33,913 nt of DNA, taken from positions 1 to 33,913 of the forward strand of contig SUTL01000014.1 of the NCBI GenBank assembly GCA_015062925.1. The letters are read 5' to 3'. This DNA is from Methanobrevibacter thaueri. GTDB taxonomy: Archaea > Methanobacteriota > Methanobacteria > Methanobacteriales > Methanobacteriaceae. The notes beneath the pieces are model-generated. The model searched no databases and was not told where the DNA came from. It worked only from the letters and a program-made list of their open reading frames with translations. The position numbers and the translations under genes are program-made. Positions within the stretch are counted from its first letter, which is position 1. The number at the start of each line of letters is the position of its first letter. This document shows, one piece after another, positions 11,362 through 21,027 of the stretch.

Positions 11362-11667
11362 ATGATTACTTGTGATTTTGCAATACTGCCTGTAGGTGGA
11401 AAAACAACTGAATGTAAAGAATATGTGGCTATTGCCGTTCAATCAATTAAAGATTCCGGACTTAATTATGAATTAACTGGAATGGGAACTCAGATTGAAG
11501 CTGAAAATTTAACTGAATTATACACTGCAATTGCTAATGCTCAGGAAGCTATTTTTAAATTAGGTATTGGTCGGGTGTATACTGTTATTAAAATAGATGA
11601 TCGAAGAGATTTGAAAAATAGAACTTTAGATGTTAAAGTAGATACTGTTGAAAAAATGTTAAAATGA
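11362..11667 (+). CDS. MTH1187/DUF77-family (thiamine-binding-like) protein
   Basis: MITCDFAILPVGGKTTECKEYVAIAVQSIKDSGLNYELTGMGTQIEA..., typical MTH1187 family pattern. Confidence 0.9.
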   Translation: MITCDFAILPVGGKTTECKEYVAIAVQSIKDSGLNYELTGMGTQIEAENLTELYTAIANAQEAIFKLGIGRVYTVIKIDDRRDLKNRTLDVKVDTVEKMLK

Positions 11668-11676
11668 GTTAGAAAT

Positions 11677-12783
11677 TTAATCTAACTCTTCACTAGCAGT
11701 TTTAACTGCATCAATTACAATATCTAAATCTTCTTTTGTAAGTGATGGGTGCACTGGAAGTGAAATTACATTGTCTGCTGCAAGTTCTGCATTTGGACAA
11801 TCCCCATCAAATCCAAGGTATTTGTATATTGGTTGATTGTATAATGGAATTGGATAGTGAATACCTGTTCCAACACCACATTCATTTATAAGATCAACCC
11901 AATCATCCCTATCTCCTTTTTCAACACGAATTGTGTATTGGTGATATACATGTTTTGAACCATAAGCACAGTATGGAGTGATTATTCCATCAACGTTTTT
12001 TAAACCTTCATTTAAATATGCTGCATTTTCAATTCTTTTATCATTAAATTGATCTATTTTGTTTAATTGTGCAAGACCTATTGCTGCTGAAATATCGGTC
12101 ATTCTGAAATTATATCCTATTGCATCATGATGATATCTTACACTTGCTCCATGTGCTCTAAACATTCTTGCTGCTTCAGCTAAGTCTTCATCATCAGTTG
12201 TTATAATTCCTCCTTCTGAAGTAGTCATGTTTTTTGTTGGGTAGAAACTGAAACAAGACATATCCCCCATACTTCCAACTTTTTGTCCGTTGCAGGTTGC
12301 ACCATGTGCTTGTGCAGCATCTTCAATTACTATTAAACCATATTTCTCTGCTATTTCATTGATTTTATCCATGTTTGCTGATTGTCCATATAATTGGACT
12401 GGCAGGATGGCTTTTGTGTTTTCTGTTATTAAATCTTCAATTGCATCCGGATTTAATGTGTATGTTTTCAAATCTATATCTGCGAATACTGGTTTGGCTC
12501 CAGTGTATGCTATAGCATTTCCACTTGCTATGAATGTGAATGGAGATGTTATTACTTCATCTTCAGGCCCTATTTCACATGCCAGTAATGCTGTGTGTAA
12601 TGCTGCAGTTCCTGAGTTAACGGCTATACCATATTCTGTTCCAACCCATTCTGCAAATTTCTGCTCGAATTCCTCAACTTTTGGACCTTGAGCGATCATT
12701 CCTGATTTTAATACTTCAACTACATTTTGTATTTCTTCATCACCAATTATTGGTTTTGCAATAGGGACTTTAATATTTGACAC
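11677..12783 (-). CDS. DegT/DnrJ/EryC1/StrS-family aminotransferase (PLP-dependent, sugar aminotransferase type)
   Basis: [37 protein letters not shown]..., [29 protein letters not shown] track starts at 12795 (TTG); the GTG at 12783 with an adjacent GGTGAT is preferred. Confidence 0.93.
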   Translation of the reverse strand: MSNIKVPIAKPIIGDEEIQNVVEVLKSGMIAQGPKVEEFEQKFAEWVGTEYGIAVNSGTAALHTALLACEIGPEDEVITSPFTFIASGNAIAYTGAKPVFADIDLKTYTLNPDAIEDLITENTKAILPVQLYGQSANMDKINEIAEKYGLIVIEDAAQAHGATCNGQKVGSMGDMSCFSFYPTKNMTTSEGGIITTDDEDLAEAARMFRAHGASVRYHHDAIGYNFRMTDISAAIGLAQLNKIDQFNDKRIENAAYLNEGLKNVDGIITPYCAYGSKHVYHQYTIRVEKGDRDDWVDLINECGVGTGIHYPIPLYNQPIYKYLGFDGDCPNAELAADNVISLPVHPSLTKEDLDIVIDAVKTASEELD

Positions 12784-12881
12784 AATTATCACCAAATAGT
12801 TTTAATTAGATATTATAATAATATATAAATTTAATAATATTTAAAATATATTATAAATAGATAAAATATAAGTGATATTTA

Positions 12882-14042
12882 ATGGATGAATATAAAATTA
12901 AAAGTATTAAAGAAGGATTGACAAAAATTGAATTTCCTGAATTTGACAAGGTTTCATCAGCCGCACCAGTTTTTTATAATCCCCACATGGAATTAAATAG
13001 GGATTTATCCATTCTTGCAATACAAGTATTTCAAAAGGAACAAAATCGACCTATAAATATTTGTGATTTATTTGGAGGTAGTGGAATACGTGGAATCCGA
13101 TATAAAAAGGAAATAGATAATGTTGAAAATGTTTATATTAATGATATTAGTGAAACTGCCAATGAATTTGAAAAACATAATATTGAGTTGAATAATCTGG
13201 AGAATGTTGAAGTTTATCAGCATGATGCCAGTATGTTTTTAAGATTGAAACGTGGAGAGTTTGATGTTATTGATATTGATCCTTTTGGAACTCCTTCTCC
13301 ATTTTTAGATTCCGCCGGTTATTGTGCTAGAAGAGATTCATTATTATGTGTTACAGCAACTGATACTTCTGCATTGTGCGGAACATATATTGAACCTTGT
13401 ATTCGAAAGTATAATTCAAAACCATATAAAAGTGAATATTGTCACGAAACTGGAATTAGGATTCTTGCAGGTTTTGTGGCTCTTACTCTTTCTAAATATG
13501 CTAAATTCATTGAAGTTAAAATGTCACACAGTACTGAGCATTATATGAGATTATATCTTGAAATTAAAAAAGGTTCAAAAAAGACTGATGCTTCTCTGAA
13601 AAATATTGGTTATATTAGTCATTGTAAAAATTGTTTGCATAGGCAGAGCAGTTATGGTCTTGCAAGTCCTATTGATGATGTGTGTCCTGTTTGTGGTGAG
13701 AAATTGGTGCATGCAGGTCCGTTATGGTTGGGAAGTATTCAAAATAAGGAATTTATTGAAAAAATGATTTTTGAAGCAGATTGTAAAACAATTAATTCCG
13801 AAAAAGAAGCTTTAAAATTGTTAAATAAATGTCTTATTGAAGCTGATGCCCCAGTTAGTTTTTATGATGTTCATAGTATCTGTAAATCTTTAAAATTGAG
13901 TGCTCCGAAGTTTGATTTGATTTTGGATTGTCTTGAAGATGAAGGATTTAAAGCTATTAAAACTCATTTTAATCCATTAGGTATTAAAAGTGATTGTAGT
14001 ATTGAAGATATTAAGAATATTTTAATTAAATTAAATAAATGA
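12882..14042 (+). CDS. trm1: tRNA (guanine26-N2)-dimethyltransferase
   Basis: APVFYNPHMELNRDLSILAIQVF, DLFGGSGIRGIRYKKE, DIDPFGTPSPFLDSA, and a C-terminal CPVCGEKL motif. Confidence 0.95.
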   Translation: MDEYKIKSIKEGLTKIEFPEFDKVSSAAPVFYNPHMELNRDLSILAIQVFQKEQNRPINICDLFGGSGIRGIRYKKEIDNVENVYINDISETANEFEKHNIELNNLENVEVYQHDASMFLRLKRGEFDVIDIDPFGTPSPFLDSAGYCARRDSLLCVTATDTSALCGTYIEPCIRKYNSKPYKSEYCHETGIRILAGFVALTLSKYAKFIEVKMSHSTEHYMRLYLEIKKGSKKTDASLKNIGYISHCKNCLHRQSSYGLASPIDDVCPVCGEKLVHAGPLWLGSIQNKEFIEKMIFEADCKTINSEKEALKLLNKCLIEADAPVSFYDVHSICKSLKLSAPKFDLILDCLEDEGFKAIKTHFNPLGIKSDCSIEDIKNILIKLNK

Positions 14043-14053
14043 CATATTTATAT

Positions 14054-14083
14054 GAATTCATTATATTTTTATCCAATGAATTC
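14054..14083 (+). terminator. Hairpin after trm1
   Basis: GAATTCATT ... AATGAATTC, 9-bp stem, 12-nt loop, 11 nt after the trm1 stop, AT-rich/T-rich downstream. Confidence 0.5.
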
Positions 14084-14147
14084 TTATATAATAATTTATT
14101 TTTGTTAAATTTATATAAAAAACATGTTAAGTAAAAATTACTTTTAG

Positions 14148-14168
14148 TGAATTTTACAATAAAATTCA
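14148..14168. promoter_or_regulatory. Inverted repeat upstream of the Lrp-family gene
   Basis: TGAATTTTA-CAA-TAAAATTCA, perfect 9-bp arms. Confidence 0.35.
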
Positions 14169-14231
14169 TGAAAAAATAAATAAAATACAAAAACTTTTAT
14201 ATATTATAAAAATCTTACAATAATCTATACA

Positions 14232-14254
14232 GATTAATGTAGTACATATTAATC
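14232..14254. promoter_or_regulatory. Operator-like dyad in the Lrp-family gene leader
   Basis: GATTAAT-GTAGTACAT-ATTAATC, with nested ATGTA-G-TACAT, between a TATA-like CTTTTATATATTATA (~14192) and the SD. Confidence 0.45.
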
Positions 14255-14293
14255 AACCATTTTAAAATTAATAAAAACTAAAGGAGAGATAAA

Positions 14294-14770
14294 ATGGTAA
14301 AAACAAAAAATAATATTGTGAAACTTGATGACACCGATGTTAAAATCTTAAAAATAATCAATGAAGATGTGAGAACATCATACAGACAAATATCCCGCAG
14401 TTTAGAAGTGTCTGTAGGAACAGTTCACAATCGTATTGACAAAATGGTAAAATCAGGAGTTATCAAAAAATTCTCCCCAGTTATTGACCATGAAAAATTA
14501 GGTTTTGTACTAACCACAATCATAGGAGTCAGAGTAAAAGGTGGAAAACTTAAAAACTGGGAAGAAAAAACATTCTTTAACAAAAATGTAGTTGGAATCT
14601 ATGATGTTACAGGAGAATACGATGCATTCTTAATAGCAAAATTCAGAAACACCAACGAATTAAATGCATTTATTAAAGAATTACTAAAAGATCCAATTAT
14701 AGAAAGAACCTACACCCAAACAGTTCTTGATGTAATTAAAGAAGATATGGGATCTTCAAATATCTTATAA
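14294..14770 (+). CDS. Lrp/AsnC-family transcriptional regulator
   Basis: N-terminal HTH (LDDTDVKILKIINEDVRTSYRQISRSLEVSVGTVHNRIDKM) plus a RAM-like C-terminal domain; SD AAAGGAGAG. Confidence 0.94.
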   Translation: MVKTKNNIVKLDDTDVKILKIINEDVRTSYRQISRSLEVSVGTVHNRIDKMVKSGVIKKFSPVIDHEKLGFVLTTIIGVRVKGGKLKNWEEKTFFNKNVVGIYDVTGEYDAFLIAKFRNTNELNAFIKELLKDPIIERTYTQTVLDVIKEDMGSSNIL

Positions 14771-14792
14771 AAAGTAGTTTAAAACTACTTTT
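14770..14792 (+). terminator. Hairpin after the Lrp-family gene
   Basis: AAAAGTAGTTT-A-AAACTACTTTT perfect inverted repeat at the stop codon, followed by T-rich sequence. Confidence 0.55.
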
Positions 14793-14916
14793 ACTATTTT
14801 TTAAATACCATTCAAAAATAACATATTTATATTAAAAACTATTTTTTCATTTAACTATATAAACAAAGAAATATAATATACTAAGTATTATTACAATGTA
14901 AATAGAGGTTATTAAA

Positions 14917-15855
14917 TTGGCAGTTTGCTTACCCGATACTCAAGACGATACTCCAAAAGTGCCTATAAAATTAACTAGAGTAGGTGTAACTGGAGTTAAA
15001 AAATTATTACAACTTGAAAGAATTAATAAAAGACCTATAATTTTACTACCTACTTTTGATGCATTTGTAGACTTACCAAGTGATCAAAAAGGAGTACACA
15101 TGTCTAGGAACCCGGAAGCCATTAGCGAAGTTCTTGAAACCGTAGCTAAAGACTCCACAGTAGATGTTGAATCATTATGCGCAAAAATCGTAGCTAAAAT
15201 GATGACAAAACATGAATATGCAAAGCGTGTGGAAATTTCAATGACCACAGACTATATGTTTTTAAAAGAATCACCTGTTACCAAAAACAAAACCCAAGAA
15301 ATAGCACATTTAAAAGCAAAAGCTATTGGATTTAGAGATGAAGACGGTAACATTGACATTAGAAAAAGCATAGGTGCTGAACTTATTGGAATGACAGTTT
15401 GCCCATGTGCACAGGAATCAGTGAAAGAATCAAATAAAAACCAACTATTAGAATTCTTAGATGAAGAAACAACACAAAAAGTATTAGATACTGTTACTTT
15501 TGCTTCACATAACCAAAGAGGCGTAGGAACTCTATTAATTGAAGTTCCAGAAGATAGAATTGTGAAAGCAGAAGATTTGATTGACATTATTGAAACTTCA
15601 ATGAGTTCTCCAGTATGTGAATTACTTAAAAGACCAGATGAAAATGCAACAGTAATGAACGCTCATGCAAAACCAGTATTCGTTGAAGATTGTGTTAGAA
15701 ACATGATTGAAAAAATTGTTGAAAAATACTCAGATTTCCCAGATGACACATTAATAACAGCTCGTCAAGAAAATCAAGAAAGTATCCATAGACACAATGC
15801 TTTTGCAGAAAAAATAACAACACTTGGAGAGTTAAAAGAAGAATTAAATATCTAA
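14917..15855 (+). CDS. mptA: GTP cyclohydrolase MptA (methanopterin biosynthesis)
   Basis: LPDTQDDTPKVPIKLTRVGVTGVKKLLQL... and GMTVCPCAQE motif of the FolE2/MptA family; TTG start after GAGGT. Confidence 0.95.
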   Translation: MAVCLPDTQDDTPKVPIKLTRVGVTGVKKLLQLERINKRPIILLPTFDAFVDLPSDQKGVHMSRNPEAISEVLETVAKDSTVDVESLCAKIVAKMMTKHEYAKRVEISMTTDYMFLKESPVTKNKTQEIAHLKAKAIGFRDEDGNIDIRKSIGAELIGMTVCPCAQESVKESNKNQLLEFLDEETTQKVLDTVTFASHNQRGVGTLLIEVPEDRIVKAEDLIDIIETSMSSPVCELLKRPDENATVMNAHAKPVFVEDCVRNMIEKIVEKYSDFPDDTLITARQENQESIHRHNAFAEKITTLGELKEELNI

Positions 15856-15871
15856 AAAAGGATATGATTTA

Positions 15872-16312
15872 ATGAAAAAAACATATGAAATCGCAGGTCA
15901 AGTAATGGGATTTTTTGATGCATTCAAAGGATCAAGACCTGCAATGGATAATGAAAGAATTCTAATCGTAAGAGGAAGATCAAGAAAAATCCTACCATTA
16001 GACCAACTCGATTCAAAAATCAAAGAAATCGGTGAAATAATTGGTGGAACTGAAATTGATGCTGATTCTGAAAAAATCACAAAAATCCTTGAAGTTGGAA
16101 ATAAAAATATTCAAAAAAGCGAAAATACAACTGAAAACATAGACAGTCATGGATTCAGCAGAATGAAAGAAGAATTAGAATCAATGGGTCTTGTAGTAGC
16201 ATATAAAGTCTTTGAACTTCCTAATTTTGATGTAATTATTGCAATATGGGAAGATAAACATGAAATCCCACCATTATATGTTGAAGTAACTGTTTCAGAA
16301 CGTGACGATTAA
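15872..16312 (+). CDS. DUF2120-like methanogen-specific protein
   Basis: 146-aa ORF between mptA and cofG: MKKTYEIAGQVMGFFDAFKGSRPAMDNERILIVRGRSRK...; family label by recall. Confidence 0.72.
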   Translation: MKKTYEIAGQVMGFFDAFKGSRPAMDNERILIVRGRSRKILPLDQLDSKIKEIGEIIGGTEIDADSEKITKILEVGNKNIQKSENTTENIDSHGFSRMKEELESMGLVVAYKVFELPNFDVIIAIWEDKHEIPPLYVEVTVSERDD

Positions 16313-16314
16313 AA

Positions 16315-17415
16315 ATGACATCAAATTTAACTAAAAAAGATATTCTCCATATATTAAATTCAAAAAAAAGCGACATAATAAAATTTATGAACGAAACCGC
16401 AAAATATAGGGAGAATAATCTAATTACTTATTCTAAAAATATTTTCATACCATTAACCGAAATCTGCAAAAACGACTGTGGATATTGTAATTTTAAAAAA
16501 AACCCTAATGATCCACATGCAATAATTTTAAAAACAAAAAAAGAAATATTGGAAAGTTTAAAAGAAGCTGAAAAATATGGTTGTAAAGAAGCCATGTTTG
16601 CTTTTGGTGAAGATGCAGATGAAGAAGCAATTGTTCGAGAAAAACTAGCTGAATACGGATATGACTCAATGACTGATTATGTGTGTGATGTTTGTCAAAT
16701 GACTTTAGATGAAACAACACTCCTACCCCATACTAATGGTGGAAATTATTCATATGAAGATTTGAAAAAACTTAAAGAAGTTAATGCATCTATGGGTTTG
16801 ATGCTTGAAAATTCATCTGAAAGGTTAATGGACTTGCCAGCTCATAAAAAAAGTCCCGGTAAACATCCGAAAACTAGAATTGAAACAATTGCTAATGCAG
16901 GTAAACTTAAAATCCCTTATACTACTGGAATATTAATTGGAATTGGTGAGACAAAAGAAGAAATTGCCGAATCATTATTAAAAATTAGAGAGTTATATGA
17001 TGAATATGGTCATATTCAGGAGGTTATTATTCAGAATTTCACACCAATACCAGGTATTGAAATGGAAAATTCTCCTGAACCGAGTTTTTTAGATATGATT
17101 AGAACTGTTATTGCCGGATGTTTAGTGTTTAAAGACACTGATGTTAGTATACAGGTGCCTCCGAATTTAAATAATGATACTGCTCAGATATTTTTATTAT
17201 GTGGTGCTGATGATTGGGGTGGTGTTTCACCGGTGACTCCTGATTTTGTTAATATAACTTCTCCTTGGCCGGGAATTGATGAGCTTGAAAATTTAACAAC
17301 TGATGCTGGTTTTAATTTAGTTGAAAGATTATGTGTTTATGATAAATATATTAATCCTGAATGGTTAAATGAATATATACTGGAAAAAATTACTAATATA
17401 TCCGAGCATCAATAA
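16315..17415 (+). CDS. cofG: 7,8-didemethyl-8-hydroxy-5-deazariboflavin synthase subunit CofG (F420 biosynthesis)
   Basis: Radical SAM motif EICKNDCGYCNF; SLGLM-like ENSSERL and KHPKTRIETIANAGKLKIPYTTGILIGIGET. Confidence 0.95.
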   Translation: MTSNLTKKDILHILNSKKSDIIKFMNETAKYRENNLITYSKNIFIPLTEICKNDCGYCNFKKNPNDPHAIILKTKKEILESLKEAEKYGCKEAMFAFGEDADEEAIVREKLAEYGYDSMTDYVCDVCQMTLDETTLLPHTNGGNYSYEDLKKLKEVNASMGLMLENSSERLMDLPAHKKSPGKHPKTRIETIANAGKLKIPYTTGILIGIGETKEEIAESLLKIRELYDEYGHIQEVIIQNFTPIPGIEMENSPEPSFLDMIRTVIAGCLVFKDTDVSIQVPPNLNNDTAQIFLLCGADDWGGVSPVTPDFVNITSPWPGIDELENLTTDAGFNLVERLCVYDKYINPEWLNEYILEKITNISEHQ

Positions 17416-18121
17416 CTACATGCTCTACACCAGGAGCATATTTTTTAATTTTATTTATTTTAATTAATTCTACTTCACGATTATTTGCCTGGGAGATTAT
17501 TCTTTCAATAGGTCTTGTTTTCATTAGTTTTTCTGGAACTGTTTCATGATAATGTAAAATTCCTCCTTTGTTTAAACTGTTTATTGCTGTTTTCAGATAA
17601 TGGTGTGTTGTTTTAACATATCCCATTATAATTCTATCAGCTTTATATTTGGGAGTGATTTGCATGCAGTCCCCGAGAACTGGTGTTATGTTTGTTATTT
17701 TATTCAGTTTTATGTTTTCACATAAAAAATGATATGAATTCGGGTTGATTTCTATTGAAATTACTTTTTTGGGATTTGCATGAACCCCTATTGGGATGGA
17801 GAAATAACCTATTCCTGCAAACATATCTATTATTGTTTCATTATCAGTTACTTGTTTTGCTATTCTTAATCTTTCATTATTATTTCCTTTTGACCACATT
17901 ACTTTGGATAAATCTAATTTAAATAAACATCCGTTTTCTTTATTTATTGTTTCTGTTTCATTCCCATAGAGTATTTTATACACTGGTTCTCTTTTGGTTC
18001 CTTGAATATGATCTATTTCCATTATTGTTTTTACTTTATGTTTTGTGGAAAGTTCTTTATAGTCCTGATTTGGATATTGTTTATCTAAGATTAAAATATC
18101 GCCTATTTTTTTATATTTCAT
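17393..18121 (-). CDS. Trm5/TYW2-superfamily methyltransferase fold protein, probably Taw2 (wyosine-derivative synthesis)
   Basis: SAM-binding region IIDMFAGIGYFSIPIGVHANPKKVISIEINPNSYHFL, then RIIMGYVKTTHHYL and HYHETVPEK rather than the Trm5-type NLP motif. Confidence 0.85.
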   Translation of the reverse strand: MKYKKIGDILILDKQYPNQDYKELSTKHKVKTIMEIDHIQGTKREPVYKILYGNETETINKENGCLFKLDLSKVMWSKGNNNERLRIAKQVTDNETIIDMFAGIGYFSIPIGVHANPKKVISIEINPNSYHFLCENIKLNKITNITPVLGDCMQITPKYKADRIIMGYVKTTHHYLKTAINSLNKGGILHYHETVPEKLMKTRPIERIISQANNREVELIKINKIKKYAPGVEHVVIDARIY

Positions 18122-18274
18122 TTTATTATTACCTCATGAAAGAAAAACTTTATATATTTTAATAGCTAATATTTATATTGTTAGTTTTATACTAAAATAT
18201 ATTGATTCTGATTTTAAATAAATTAATTTAAATTTTGTTATAAACCTATAAGTAGTATGAATAATTATATTGTT

Positions 18275-18301
18275 TTAAATACTTATACGAGGTGTATTTA
18301 A
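18275..18301 (+). promoter_or_regulatory. Inverted repeat bracketing the psmB Shine-Dalgarno
   Basis: TTAAATAC-TTATACGAGGT-GTATTTAA directly before the psmB ATG; SD GAGGTG lies at the loop/3' arm boundary. Confidence 0.35.
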
Positions 18302-18919
18302 ATGGATGATAAAATATTAGAAGGTACAACTACCGTTGGAATTACTTGTAAAGACGGTGTTGTATTTGCAAGCGAAAGAAGAGCAAGTATGGGAAACCTT
18401 GTTGCTCATAAAGTAGCAGAAAAAATATTTAAAATTGATGATCACATTGTAACAACCATTGCAGGTTCTGTTGGAGATGCTCAAAGTTTAATGAAAGTTA
18501 TTGAAGCAGAAGTTTCCTTATATCAAATGAGAAATAATGATACTATTAGTGTTAAAGCAGCTGCATCATTAACTGCTAATATCTTACGTTCAGGACCAAT
18601 GTATGTTCAAACATTACTTGGTGGAATGGATGGTGATAAACCGTCTCTTTACTCACTTGACCCTGCAGGTGGTATGATTGGAGATACTTATATCTCAACT
18701 GGATCTGGTTCCATCGTAGCTTACGGTGTACTTGAAGATAGATTCAGAGATGATTTAACAACTGACGAAGGAATTGAAATAGCCATAAGAGCTATTAGAG
18801 CTGCTGCTGAACGTGACACTTATTCCGGAAATGGATATTTAGTTGCTAAAGTGGATAAAAACGGCTTTGAAATGTTAGATAATGAAAAAATTAATAAAAT
18901 TCTTAAAAAAATAAAGTAA
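18302..18919 (+). CDS. psmB: 20S proteasome beta subunit
   Basis: MDDKILEG|TTTVGITCKDGVVFASERRASMGNLV with G|T processing site and catalytic Thr; SGSGSIVAYGVLED. Confidence 0.97.
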   Translation: MDDKILEGTTTVGITCKDGVVFASERRASMGNLVAHKVAEKIFKIDDHIVTTIAGSVGDAQSLMKVIEAEVSLYQMRNNDTISVKAAASLTANILRSGPMYVQTLLGGMDGDKPSLYSLDPAGGMIGDTYISTGSGSIVAYGVLEDRFRDDLTTDEGIEIAIRAIRAAAERDTYSGNGYLVAKVDKNGFEMLDNEKINKILKKIK

Positions 18920-18961
18920 AAACTAATTTTTCATAAACTAACTATTTTTTCATATACAATA

Positions 18962-19027
18962 GTGTAGATAGTTTAGGGAATTTAACTAATTATAGCGAAA
19001 AAGCTTTCGTAAACTATTTTCCTACAC
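18962..19027 (+). promoter_or_regulatory. Structured leader upstream of aCPSF1
   Basis: GTGTAG-ATAGTTTA pairs with TAAACTAT-(TTTC)-CTACAC; inner hairpin CGAAA-AAGC-TTTCG; then C-TTTTTTT and SD GAAGGG. Confidence 0.5.
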
Positions 19028-19049
19028 AAACTTTTTTTGAAGGGATTAT

Positions 19050-20963
19050 ATGACTTCAGACATTTTAGATGAAATTAAAAAAGAAATTTTAGGCAAACTG
19101 CCAGATGAAATTCAGGTTTCTAAAGTAGAATTTGAAGGACCTGAAGTGGTGGTTTACACTAAAAATCCAGAAATAATTACTGAAAATGGTGATCTTATAC
19201 GGTCACTTGCAAAAGAACTTAGAAAAAGAATTATTATTAGATCTGACAAAAGTGCTTTACTTGAACCAGAAGACACTATAAATAAAATTCATGAAATTGT
19301 TCCTGAAGGAGCTGAAATTACTGATATTTACTTTGACACAGTTACCTGTGAAGTGGTGATTACTGCGAAAAAACCAGGACTTGTTATTGGAAAATATGGA
19401 GCAACATCAAGAACTATTGTTAAAAATACTGGATGGGCACCTAAAATATTAAGAACCCCACCTATTAGTTCAGATATTATTGGAAAAATTAGAACTATTC
19501 AGAAAAATAGTAGTAAAGATAGGAAGAAATTATTGCAGAAATTAGGACGTCAAATTCACCAAGGAAGTAAATATCCTAATGATTGGGCTAGAGTTACTTC
19601 AATGGGAGGATTCAAGGAAGTTGGACGTTCATCAATGTTACTTCAAACACCTAACAGTCGGGTGTTACTTGATTGTGGTGTTAATGTTGCTGCATCAGAT
19701 AATAAAAATGCATTTCCTATGTTGAATGCACCGGAATTTTCAATTGAAGAATTGGATGCAGTTATCATTTCTCATGCTCATTTAGATCATTGCGGATTTG
19801 TACCTTATCTTTTCCATTATGGATATGATGGACCAGTTTACTGTACAACTCCAACCAGAGATTTAACCACACTTTTACAATTTGATCATTTGGATATTGC
19901 ACATAGAGAGGGAAATCCTTTACCATTCACATCTAAAAATGTGAAACAGCAAATTAAAAATACAATTACTTTAGATTATGGTGAAGTAACTGATATTTCA
20001 CCGGATATTAGATTAACATTACATAATGCAGGTCATATTTTAGGTTCTGCAATTTCCCATATGCATATTGGAGATGGAGCTTATAATTTAGTATATACTG
20101 GAGATTTTAAATATGAACCATCCAGATTACTTGAACCTGCAACTATTCGTTTTCCACGTGCTGAAACTGTAATTATGGAAAGTACTTATGGTGGAAGAGA
20201 AGATGTTCAACCTTCCAGGAATAATGCTGAAAAAGAAATGATGAAAACAATTTATAAAACTCTTAAACGTGGTGGAAAAGTTTTAGTTCCTGTATTTGCT
20301 GTGGGAAGGGCACAGGAGTTAATGGTTGTGCTTGAAGAGTATATGAGACATGGTATGATTGAAGAAGTACCGATTTATATTGATGGAATGATTTGGGAAG
20401 CAACTGCTATCCACACTGCAAGACCAGAGTATTTAAGTAAGGATTTAAGAGATCAAATTTTCCATATGGGAAGAAATCCTTTTGTCTCAGAAATGTTTGA
20501 AAAAGTTCAAAATCGTGATCAGAGAAAAGAAATTGTTGAATCAAAACAACCTGCAATCATCTTATCCACTTCAGGAATGTTAACTGGTGGAAACTCTGTA
20601 GAATACTTTAAATGGTTATGTGAAGATGAAAGAAACACTCTTATATTTGTAGGATATCAGTCTGAAGGTTCTATGGGTAGAAGAGTTCAGAAAGGTTGGA
20701 AAGAAATTCCACTCGAAGATGATGATGGAAGAACCAGACAATTCTATGTTAAAATGCAAATTAAAACAATTAATGGATTTAGTGGTCATTCTAATAGAAG
20801 ACAATTAATGGAATATGTTAAAAGACTTAATCCAAGACCTGAAAAGGTTATTACTTGTCATGGAGACCCATATAAAGCTGTTGATTTAGCCTCATCAATT
20901 CATAGAAGTTATAAAATTGAGACTAAAACTCCAATTAATTTAGATTGTGTGAGAATACATTAA
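19050..20963 (+). CDS. KH-domain beta-CASP ribonuclease aCPSF1 (archaeal CPSF/FttA-type termination factor)
   Basis: N-terminal KH region, metallo-beta-lactamase motif SHAHLDHCG, beta-CASP motifs [35 protein letters not shown]. Confidence 0.96.
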   Translation: MTSDILDEIKKEILGKLPDEIQVSKVEFEGPEVVVYTKNPEIITENGDLIRSLAKELRKRIIIRSDKSALLEPEDTINKIHEIVPEGAEITDIYFDTVTCEVVITAKKPGLVIGKYGATSRTIVKNTGWAPKILRTPPISSDIIGKIRTIQKNSSKDRKKLLQKLGRQIHQGSKYPNDWARVTSMGGFKEVGRSSMLLQTPNSRVLLDCGVNVAASDNKNAFPMLNAPEFSIEELDAVIISHAHLDHCGFVPYLFHYGYDGPVYCTTPTRDLTTLLQFDHLDIAHREGNPLPFTSKNVKQQIKNTITLDYGEVTDISPDIRLTLHNAGHILGSAISHMHIGDGAYNLVYTGDFKYEPSRLLEPATIRFPRAETVIMESTYGGREDVQPSRNNAEKEMMKTIYKTLKRGGKVLVPVFAVGRAQELMVVLEEYMRHGMIEEVPIYIDGMIWEATAIHTARPEYLSKDLRDQIFHMGRNPFVSEMFEKVQNRDQRKEIVESKQPAIILSTSGMLTGGNSVEYFKWLCEDERNTLIFVGYQSEGSMGRRVQKGWKEIPLEDDDGRTRQFYVKMQIKTINGFSGHSNRRQLMEYVKRLNPRPEKVITCHGDPYKAVDLASSIHRSYKIETKTPINLDCVRIH

Positions 20964-20991
20964 GGAAAAATTAAATATCATATTGAACAAA

Positions 20992-21003
20992 ACTATTAAT
21001 AGT
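20992..21003. promoter_or_regulatory. Palindrome overlapping the putative purM promoter
   Basis: ACTATTAATAGT, perfect 12-bp palindrome abutting TATAAAT, ending 24 nt before the purM start. Confidence 0.35.
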
Positions 21004-21027
21004 ATAAATTTTTAATTAGGTGTAAAC

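Noticed and set aside
12290-12691. 133-aa plus-strand ORF antisense to the DegT aminotransferase
   Set aside because: Shadow ORF over a well-supported gene, with composition typical of antisense translation.
15252-15587. 111-aa minus-strand ORF inside mptA
   Set aside because: Antisense shadow of mptA.
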